A stretch of 6,337 nt of DNA, from contig JAJDDU010000361.1 of the NCBI GenBank assembly GCA_029260155.1, forward strand, positions 1 to 6,337, in the 5' to 3' direction. The translations under genes and the position numbers were made by a program. Of this stretch, positions 1 to 5,557 are shown one piece after another (position 1 is the stretch's first letter; the number at the start of each line of letters is the position of its first letter). Under the pieces are notes generated by a model, which searched no databases, was not told the origin of the DNA, and worked only from the letters and a program-made list of their open reading frames with translations. The stretch is from Phycisphaerae bacterium (GTDB taxonomy: Bacteria; Planctomycetota; Phycisphaerae; UBA1845).

Positions 1-1
1 G

Positions 2-724
2 CTAGACCAGCGCGTCCTGGTGACCACACTGACCAAGCGAATGTCTGAAGACCTCTCGCGCTATTTCCAAGAGGAAGGCCTGCGCTGCCAGTATCTGCAC
101 AGTGAGATCGACACACTCGAGCGCATAAGTATCCTCAATGAACTGCGCGCCGGCGCGTTCGACGTACTCGTCGGCGTCAACCTCCTGCGCGAGGGGCTGG
201 ACCTTCCGGAAGTGTCTCTGGTTGCCATCGTCGATGCCGACAAAGAGGGCTTTCTGCGCAGTGCAACGTCGCTGATCCAGACCATCGGTAGAACCGCCCG
301 AAACGTAAACGCGGAGGTCATTCTCTACGGCGACAAGATAACGCCGAGCATGCGGACCGCCATCGACGAAACCGAGCGACGCCGCACGCTCCAATTGGAA
401 CACAACGCAAAGCACGGCATCACGCCGCAGACCATCAAGAAAGCCATCCGCAGCAATCTCGAATCACAGGTCGCCGCCCGCGAAACCGCCATGCGCGCCA
501 TCCACGCGTCGGCTGCGGATTATGATCGCGACGAGTTGATGCTGTCGATCGAAAAGGAAATGCTCGAAGCGGCCGAGGCGCTCAAGTTCGAGCGCGCAGC
601 CGAGTTGCACAAAAAGCTAAAGCAACTTCAGGAAGGCGAAGACGTGACCAAAGTCATGTCCGCCGACAACCGCCCGCGCAAGAAGCCAAAAACTACGAGG
701 CCATCCGCCAAACGCCGCACCTGA
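2..724 (+). CDS. uvrB: UvrABC excinuclease subunit B, C-terminal part (5' end outside window)
   Basis: UvrB is the DNA-damage-verifying helicase-like subunit of the UvrABC nucleotide excision repair complex in the cytoplasm; UvrA loads it and it recruits UvrC. The 240 visible residues align closely, from memory, with the C-terminal third of E. coli UvrB. Helicase domain 2 begins at once (VLVTTLTKRM, residues 5-14), followed by YLHSEIDTLER (31-41), motif V with LLREGLDLPEVSLVAIVDADKEGFLRS (61-87; continuous, only key blocks quoted) and motif VI QTIGRTARN (93-101), with both motif VI arginines intact. LYGDKITPSM and HGITPQ follow. A UVR motif, the UvrC/UvrA contact coiled coil, lies at about 178-212 (EALKFERAAELHKKL). 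The last ~20 residues are a Lys/Arg/Pro-rich tail absent from E. coli UvrB. The frame is open to the window edge, so the GTG at 20 is internal and not a start. The gene ends with TGA and converges with the TPR gene 77 bp away. Confidence 0.97.
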   Translation, partial: LDQRVLVTTLTKRMSEDLSRYFQEEGLRCQYLHSEIDTLERISILNELRAGAFDVLVGVNLLREGLDLPEVSLVAIVDADKEGFLRSATSLIQTIGRTARNVNAEVILYGDKITPSMRTAIDETERRRTLQLEHNAKHGITPQTIKKAIRSNLESQVAARETAMRAIHASAADYDRDELMLSIEKEMLEAAEALKFERAAELHKKLKQLQEGEDVTKVMSADNRPRKKPKTTRPSAKRRT

Positions 725-801
725 CGGGCGTACGGGCTGAGCTTACTCCGATACGGAATCGTCGCGTTAATGCATGCTCGGCGCGGGGCTTGAAGAGGGC
801 G

Positions 802-2142
802 TCATCGGCCGAGAAGTCTGCGGAATACCGACGCGCAGCGATTGAGCCAGTACCGCAACCTGGTTCGCCACAGCTGCGCCACGAGCTGCCGCAACAGCGC
901 GTTGTCCGGTTCGACGGACAGGCCGTACTCCATCATGGTCCGCGCTTCGGAAAACCGACCGAGTTTCTGGAACGCCAACGTGGTCTTCACGATGGCGAGC
1001 AAGTAGTCGGGGCGCAGCTCGATGGCCCGCTTGCAGTGAACGATTCCGGCTTCGTAATCTCGTTCCAAGAAGCGGCAGACGCCTAGATTGTGATGGGCAC
1101 TGGCCACCTCCGCATCCAGCGCGAGCACACGACGGAACGCGTCCGCCGCGTCGGACGGCCTGCGGAGCCACAGAAGACAGTTGCCCAGCAGCATGTGGGC
1201 GTCCTTGTCATCCGACTCGCGTTCGACGGCGCGCTCAAGGTAGGTCCGGGCGTCGGAGTACTTGCCCAGCTTGAGCGACGCGGATCCCAGGAACAATTCA
1301 AGCCTCTCGTAGCTCGGTTCCAGCGCGCGGGCCTGCTCGAGGAGCTTTAGCGCCTCCTCGGCTTCATTGGTGGCAAGCAGAATCTGAGCAAGCGCGACGT
1401 AAGCATCGGTGTGGTCCGGGGCGAGTTCCAGAACTTGACGGAACTTCGTCTCCGCCCCCCCCATGCTCTCAGTACCGGCGAGCAAATCGCCCATTTCGTA
1501 AAGTAGGTCGACGTCACCCGGATCTTCACGAATCGCGGCGAGATAAAGCTCCTCCGCCGACGCCAGCTCATCCATCGCGCGATGGGCACGCGCCATCTGC
1601 CCCTTGACGCCTTCGTAGCCCGGATCCAACTCCTGCACACGCCCCCAGCAGTACAACGCACGCTTGTACTCGCCCCGATCCGCGAGCGAGTTGCCCATGT
1701 GGTAGAAACAATGCGGGCAACCCTCGTCAAGCTGCTGTGCGAGGTAGAACGTCTCTTCGGCTTTGTCGTGCTGGCCGAGTTCGGCGTAGGCCATGACCTG
1801 GAAACAGTAGGCCGGCTCGAAGTCCGGGTAGATTTCGTTGAGCTGGGCAAATACCTTGAGCGCCGCGCTAAGACGTCCCACGCGTGTCAGACTGATGCCC
1901 TTGGCGAGGAGGAGCTCGCGATTGTCGGGCTCTGCCTGGAGCGCCTGGCTGTAGGCCACGATGGCCTCGTCGTAGCTTTCAAGTTGGTCAAGCAGGAAGC
2001 CGCGGTGTGCCTGCCACATCGAGTTGTGGGGGTTGATCTCAATCGCAGCCTCAATCTCAGCGAGGGCCTCAAGCCAACGCTTCGATTCGGACAACTGCTG
2101 TGCCCGTTCGGCTCGCTGTTCGGCATCCAACCAGTCGTTCAT
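802..2142 (-). CDS. Tetratricopeptide repeat protein
   Basis: A 446-residue protein made almost wholly of TPR-type helical hairpins, roughly ten or eleven from residue ~10 to ~425. Recurrent signature positions are visible, for example EALAEIEAAIEINPHN (25-40), YDEAIVAYSQALQAEPDN (57-74), GEYKRALYCWGRVQELDPG (157-175), SAEELYLAAIREDPGD (195-210), AEEALKLLEQARALEPSY (261-278) and YEAGIVHCKRAIELRPDY (363-380). TPR arrays are protein-interaction scaffolds, so no catalytic role is suggested and the partner is unknown. There is no signal peptide or membrane segment, so it is probably cytoplasmic. Oddities are a CPHC pair at 142-145 with further cysteines at 113 and 165, and a short basic, aromatic, amphipathic C-terminus (residues ~426-446) that could touch a membrane. 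The ATG start is preceded by GAGAGG about 12 nt upstream, a slightly long spacing. It stands alone, divergent from the YchF-like gene and convergent with uvrB. The TPR fold is secure; the role is not recognisable. Confidence 0.93.
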   Translation of the reverse strand: MNDWLDAEQRAERAQQLSESKRWLEALAEIEAAIEINPHNSMWQAHRGFLLDQLESYDEAIVAYSQALQAEPDNRELLLAKGISLTRVGRLSAALKVFAQLNEIYPDFEPAYCFQVMAYAELGQHDKAEETFYLAQQLDEGCPHCFYHMGNSLADRGEYKRALYCWGRVQELDPGYEGVKGQMARAHRAMDELASAEELYLAAIREDPGDVDLLYEMGDLLAGTESMGGAETKFRQVLELAPDHTDAYVALAQILLATNEAEEALKLLEQARALEPSYERLELFLGSASLKLGKYSDARTYLERAVERESDDKDAHMLLGNCLLWLRRPSDAADAFRRVLALDAEVASAHHNLGVCRFLERDYEAGIVHCKRAIELRPDYLLAIVKTTLAFQKLGRFSEARTMMEYGLSVEPDNALLRQLVAQLWRTRLRYWLNRCASVFRRLLGR

Positions 2143-2190
2143 TGCTTGACGCTACCTCTCCATACTCAGGGGCATACCCCGCCCCGCTCC

Positions 2191-2219
2191 ATTCTATCTA
2201 GCTTATCGGACAGGAGCAA
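2191..2219 (-). promoter_or_regulatory. Predicted sigma-70-type promoter of the TPR gene
   Basis: Read on the minus strand, TTGCTC (2214-2219) is followed by a 17-nt spacer and TAGAAT (2191-2196). The -10 box matches TATAAT at five of six positions and the -35 matches at three of six. The inferred start near 2184 leaves a ~40-nt leader before the ATG at 2142. The identical TAGAAT box serves the divergent gene. This is a motif-based prediction only. Confidence 0.5.
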
Positions 2220-2284
2220 CTCCGTAACCAGCGGGCAGCACAACCCGAATACCAGTTTCGCATCCCCCAAGCGTCATGCCAAGC

Positions 2285-2305
2285 AAAAAGGGCGGTTGAC
2301 CGCCC
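2285..2305 (-). terminator. Possible intrinsic terminator on the minus strand, formed by the perfect palindrome at 2290-2305
   Basis: On the minus strand GGGCGGT, CA, ACCGCCC is followed directly by TTTTT (2289-2285) and then GCTT. In RNA this is a G+C-rich stem of at least six pairs with a small loop and a short U-tract, the form of a rho-independent terminator. It lies upstream of the TPR gene, so it would stop antisense transcription entering from the hexosaminidase side before that gene. The U-tract is short. The same palindrome overlaps the -35 box of the plus-strand promoter, so it may instead, or also, be a regulator-binding site. Confidence 0.4.
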
Positions 2306-2323
2306 CGCACGCGGTCCTAGAAT
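2296..2323 (+). promoter_or_regulatory. Predicted sigma-70-type promoter of the YchF-like gene
   Basis: TTGACC (2296-2301) and TAGAAT (2318-2323) are separated by 16 bp, each matching the consensus at five of six positions. The expected start is near 2330, giving a ~20-nt leader that contains the ribosome binding site. The -35 box lies inside the palindrome GGGCGGTTGACCGCCC (2290-2305), so a protein bound there would cover it. This is the best promoter match I found in the window. Confidence 0.6.
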
Positions 2324-2336
2324 CGTCACGCGACTG

Positions 2337-2343
2337 AAAGGAG
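2337..2343 (+). promoter_or_regulatory. Ribosome binding site that sets the GTG start at 2350
   Basis: AAAGGAG sits six nucleotides before the GTG codon, near-ideal for Shine-Dalgarno pairing. It supports GTG at 2350 as the start, and the reading frame from there begins exactly at the expected first beta strand before the P-loop (MKSAIIGLP). Confidence 0.8.
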
Positions 2344-2349
2344 TCACAC

Positions 2350-3414
2350 GTGAAATCGGCGATAATTGGGCTTCCCCAATCCGGAAAAACCGCCTTGGCG
2401 GGGGCTGTCACCGGCACCGTTCCGGACATTGCGGGTCTTCCGCAGGTCCGGCACGCCGTCGTCAAGGTCCCCGACGACCGTCTGGCGGTCCTCGAACGCA
2501 TGTACGAGCCCAAAAAGGTCACAGAAGCCACCATCGAGTATATCGACGTGCCCGGTTTCTCGCTCGCGGACCAGAAGGGCCTCGATGATCTCAAACGCTA
2601 TCTTCCGGAAATCCGGCAGGCAGAGTTGCTCGTCGTCGTCGTTCGGGCGTTCGAGAGCGACGCAGTCGCGCCCTATCGGAACCGTATCGATCCCGTGGCC
2701 GACCTGGCTGAATTCCGCGAGGAACTGGTCTACGCCGACCTCGAAACCATCACCAACCGTGCCGAGAAGGTGGAAAAAGCTCTGAAGAAGCCCACCAAGA
2801 CGCACGAACAGGAAAAACGGGAATTCGAGCTGCTGACGGCATGCAAGGAAGCGCTCGAGAAATCCCAGCCGTTGTCGACGGTCATGACGACTGACGACTC
2901 GCGGCGCGCGCTGGCTAGTTTCGGGCTGTTAACTCCCAAGCCGCTTCTCGTCGTGTTCAATGTTTCGGAGGATCGGGCTTCGGAGCCTGACCCGCCGGCC
3001 GAAGCGCTCGCGGCCGCTACCATCAACCTGTGTGCTGCCACCGAATTGGATATTTCACAACTGGACGCCGAGGACCGCCCTTCGTTTCTGGCGGACATCG
3101 GGGTCACCGAACCGGCGCGCGATCGACTCATCCGAAAGTGCTACGAAGCGTTGGGGCAGATTTCGTTTCTGACCGTTGGTCCCGACGAGGTTCGGGCCTG
3201 GACGGTCTCCGCGGGGGACGACGCGGTTGAGGCGGCCAGCAAGATCCACTCGGACATCGCGCGCGGATTCATACGCGCCGAGACTGTCGCGTATGCCGAC
3301 CTGATCGAAGCGGGCGACATGAAGGCCGCCAAGGCAGCGGGCAAGGTCCGTCAGGAAGGAAAGTCGTACGTCATCCAGGACGGCGACATCATCAATTTCA
3401 AATTCAACGTCTAA
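2350..3414 (+). CDS. Divergent YchF/Obg-family P-loop NTPase with DUF933 (TGS-like) C-terminus
   Basis: A 354-residue cytoplasmic protein of YchF architecture (E. coli YchF has 363). YchF proteins are ribosome-associated ATPases linked to translation and stress responses. The order is P-loop GLPQSGKT (7-14), a G3-like strand IDVPG (65-69), a helical coiled-coil insert (~120-195), the nucleotide-base motif NVSE (204-207), which matches the NxxE associated with ATP preference, and a well-conserved C-terminal part: CAATELDISQL (228-238), VRAWTV (281-286), KIHSDIARGFIRAETV (298-313) and DGDIINFKFNV (344-354). The N-terminal half is divergent. The usual NxGKS is QSGKT, the switch I NFPFCTIEPN block is missing and about four residues shorter, AGLVKGASKGEG after G3 is replaced, and the family histidine (E. 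coli His114) aligns with Pro108. It may therefore be a paralogue rather than the housekeeping ychF, so I give no symbol. GTG start with a strong AAAGGAG. Only 17 bp separate its stop from the convergent hexosaminidase gene. Confidence 0.92.
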   Translation: MKSAIIGLPQSGKTALAGAVTGTVPDIAGLPQVRHAVVKVPDDRLAVLERMYEPKKVTEATIEYIDVPGFSLADQKGLDDLKRYLPEIRQAELLVVVVRAFESDAVAPYRNRIDPVADLAEFREELVYADLETITNRAEKVEKALKKPTKTHEQEKREFELLTACKEALEKSQPLSTVMTTDDSRRALASFGLLTPKPLLVVFNVSEDRASEPDPPAEALAAATINLCAATELDISQLDAEDRPSFLADIGVTEPARDRLIRKCYEALGQISFLTVGPDEVRAWTVSAGDDAVEAASKIHSDIARGFIRAETVAYADLIEAGDMKAAKAAGKVRQEGKSYVIQDGDIINFKFNV

Positions 3415-3431
3415 GATGGCGTGCGGTGCGA

Positions 3432-5477
3432 TCAAGGTTTCGCCGAGCCGACCGATTCGACGAGCGTTTTGACGGTCGCGATCACGGCAATGTCCACTTC
3501 GGCGTGTGGTCCGGCTGCATTCTCGATCGCGGCCAACACACCTGCTTTCCAGTCCGCGCCCGGTTGCTGGTCGGATTCGATCGTGTCCATGGCCTGCAGG
3601 CCGAGCGTCGCGATCAATTGCAGATTGCGTGAGACGGGTGCGACCTCTTCCAGTAAAGGCGCGTCGCGAATCGCGGACATAAGGGCTTGGTGGTTGTCCC
3701 GCCACGACTTGAGCCGTCTTCGTATCGCCCTCGACGCGTCGGCGGATCGGCCAGACAAGAATCCCCGGACTTCAAGCTGGAATCTTCGCGCGACTTGACT
3801 TTCGGGTCGGGCAGCGTCGACCAAGCGATTGAGCGGGGTGTGGTTTGTGTAGGGTCGTGCTGCTGATCGCTTGTAGAACTTCACCGGTTCCACCACGGCG
3901 GCCAGTACTTGCAGAGCGCCGATGGGATGCCGTCCGGCGAGGCGATGTAGCATTCGCCCGCGATTCGTTCGGTGACGCGCTCCGATCGCATCGAGGGCGT
4001 GGCCGACTTGTTCGAGTCGGCGGTACATATCGTCGACGTCTTTGATCGATGCGGGCGACCAAAGTCGCTCGGCGATGGCCGCGAGTCTTGGCCAGATTCG
4101 CGAGTCGATTGTCTCGGGCGTGACGTATTCGCCCCACATGCACGCTTCTCCGCCGAGAATTCGCGCGGGCCGTGTGTCCGACGGCGAGCCGCCGGTCGGC
4201 TGAAGTTCATTAAGATAATGAAACGATGCCGGCCGCTGGTGATCGAGATAGAAACCGCTCGACAGGATCCCGTCGAATCCACGCTCGATCGCCTGCGCGA
4301 GAGATTCGCTGCCGCGCCAGGATTGCACGACGCAGCCTTGCGGCAGACCTTCGTGCAGAATCTCGTCCCAGCCAACCATCGTCTTGCCGTGTTTATTCAG
4401 GATGGCGGCGACGCGTCGATTGAAATAGGCCTGCAGGGCGTGAAGGTCGGGGAGACTCTCTCGCTTGAGGAAGGCCTGGATCTGTGGATTGGCCTCCCAC
4501 TGTTTCCCGTTGACTTCGTCGCCGCCGATGTGCATGTAGGGGTCGGGGAAGATGGCGGTCATCTCGGAGAAGAACGCGTCGAGAAACTCATAGAGTGCTT
4601 CTCTGGTGGGGTCGAAGCAGGGATCGAATACGCCCCATCGGCGCTCGATCCGGTAGGGTCCGGGCGCAGCGGCCAGCTCCGGGTGCCCGACCAGCCAACT
4701 GGTAGTGTGTCCGGGCATGTCGAATTCCGGCACCACGCGGATGCCGCGATCGCGCGCGTACGCGACGATCTTGCGAAGCTGTTCCTGGGTGAAGTACTTT
4801 CCGTCGGATCCGTGTTCGTGCAGACGGGGAAAACGCCGGGACTCCACGCGGAACCCCTGATCCTCGGTGAGATGGAGGTGGAGCACGTTTAGCTTGACTG
4901 CGGCCATCGCGTCGAGGTTGCGTTGGATGACCGCCATCGGTTGCCAGTGCCTGCAGACGTCGATAAGCAGGCCGCGCCAGACGAAGCGGGGCTTGTCTTC
5001 GATGCTGACTTCGGGAATGACGAAACCGTTTCCGCCGGGTTGCACGAGTTGCTCTAGCGTGGCGAGGCCGCGCAGCACGCCGACAACGGTGGCGGCGTTT
5101 AGCTGGATCTGCTCGGCTGTTACGCGCAGGGAATAGGATTCGTCTTCGTCCGGCGTCTGCACGAGTTGGCCGGGGCCTGCGCAGCGAATGACGAGCTTGG
5201 CTTGATCCGGCGTGTCGGCAACGCCGTGCGGAAACTCCTGGCCGGTGTACGCAGTGAGGTGTTGGAGGAACTGATCGATTGCCCGTTGGAGTCGCGCATC
5301 GGAGTGGCCCACGATCATGATCGGGAGGTGACCATCCACTTGGAGTGATGCGGCTGCGAATTCGATCTTCGCGGGCATCGGCATTAGCCCGCGGTCGCGA
5401 TGATCGGCGACGGAGCGTCCGCACGAGAGCAGCAAAAGCGATAGTCCACACACCACCCGTATTCTTGTGATTCTCAT
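3432..5477 (-). CDS. Beta-N-acetylhexosaminidase, glycoside hydrolase family 20, exported (putative lipoprotein)
   Basis: GH20 enzymes remove terminal beta-linked GlcNAc or GalNAc by substrate-assisted catalysis. In this 681-residue model the N-terminal GH20b domain spans ~40-155 and the TIM barrel ~165-480. Key blocks are RGLLIDVCRHW (168-178, sugar-binding Arg168), LTEDQGFR (203-210, Asp206), PEFDMPGH (250-257), HIGGDEV (316-322) with the catalytic pair Asp320-Glu321, GWDE (369-372), VQSW (384-387), GGEACMWGE (442-450) and WPRLAAIAERLWS (462-474). All expected catalytic residues are present. A ~205-residue helical C-terminal extension follows. I chose ATG 5477 because MRITRIR, a hydrophobic run and LLSC-G (Cys19) then form a lipoprotein-like signal peptide. 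The leucine at -2 is atypical, and cleavage after SVA at residue 24 is an alternative. A TTG at 5516 would bury the signal behind 13 hydrophilic residues. No clear Shine-Dalgarno is seen. Its divergent partner is the symporter, which suggests an amino-sugar uptake role. Confidence 0.96.
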   Translation of the reverse strand: MRITRIRVVCGLSLLLLSCGRSVADHRDRGLMPMPAKIEFAAASLQVDGHLPIMIVGHSDARLQRAIDQFLQHLTAYTGQEFPHGVADTPDQAKLVIRCAGPGQLVQTPDEDESYSLRVTAEQIQLNAATVVGVLRGLATLEQLVQPGGNGFVIPEVSIEDKPRFVWRGLLIDVCRHWQPMAVIQRNLDAMAAVKLNVLHLHLTEDQGFRVESRRFPRLHEHGSDGKYFTQEQLRKIVAYARDRGIRVVPEFDMPGHTTSWLVGHPELAAAPGPYRIERRWGVFDPCFDPTREALYEFLDAFFSEMTAIFPDPYMHIGGDEVNGKQWEANPQIQAFLKRESLPDLHALQAYFNRRVAAILNKHGKTMVGWDEILHEGLPQGCVVQSWRGSESLAQAIERGFDGILSSGFYLDHQRPASFHYLNELQPTGGSPSDTRPARILGGEACMWGEYVTPETIDSRIWPRLAAIAERLWSPASIKDVDDMYRRLEQVGHALDAIGARHRTNRGRMLHRLAGRHPIGALQVLAAVVEPVKFYKRSAARPYTNHTPLNRLVDAARPESQVARRFQLEVRGFLSGRSADASRAIRRRLKSWRDNHQALMSAIRDAPLLEEVAPVSRNLQLIATLGLQAMDTIESDQQPGADWKAGVLAAIENAAGPHAEVDIAVIATVKTLVESVGSAKP

Positions 5478-5483
5478 GAGCGA

Positions 5484-5512
5484 TTTGTAATCCGCCACGT
5501 CCGAACGGTCCA
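5484..5512 (-). promoter_or_regulatory. Weak candidate promoter of the GH20 gene
   Basis: On the minus strand TGGACC (5507-5512), a 17-nt spacer and TACAAA (5484-5489) each match four of six consensus positions. The predicted start falls at or next to the ATG at 5477, so the transcript would be leaderless or nearly so. That fits the missing ribosome binding site, but the boxes are weak. Confidence 0.25.
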
Positions 5513-5521
5513 CCAACGATC

Positions 5522-5549
5522 TCGACAGACCCGATGCGCCGGCTATGCT
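5522..5549 (+). promoter_or_regulatory. Candidate promoter of the symporter gene
   Basis: TCGACA (5522-5527, five of six matches) and TATGCT (5544-5549, four of six) are 16 bp apart. The predicted start near 5556 lies next to the ATG at 5558, implying a leaderless message, in keeping with the absence of a Shine-Dalgarno. Its -35 box is nine bases from the weaker -35 candidate of the divergent GH20 gene, so one regulator could cover both. Confidence 0.35.
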
Positions 5550-5557
5550 CTGTACCC

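Noticed and set aside
20..724. GTG at 20 as the start of a short separate gene
   Set aside because: The frame is open to the window edge and residues before it (LDQRVL) continue the UvrB match, so the GTG is an internal valine.
725..801. Search for a terminator in the gap between uvrB and the TPR gene
   Set aside because: Only a four-pair dyad (TCCG-ATA-CGGA) is visible, with no T-tract on either strand, too weak to annotate.
1708..1719. CPHC in the TPR protein as a DsbA-like thioredoxin active site
   Set aside because: The surrounding sequence is TPR helix, with no thioredoxin fold and no export signal.
2169..2180. GGGG-CATA-CCCC hairpin in the TPR leader
   Set aside because: Four pairs in a G+C-rich background are easily explained by chance, and it does not cover the start or ribosome binding site.
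1582..2337. 251-residue open frame on the plus strand
   Set aside because: It lies antisense to the TPR gene, shows no recognisable motif, and its composition follows from the codon pattern of the opposite strand.
3972..4892. 306-residue open frame on the plus strand
   Set aside because: It is opposite the GH20 catalytic domain, whose conserved motifs fix the coding strand.
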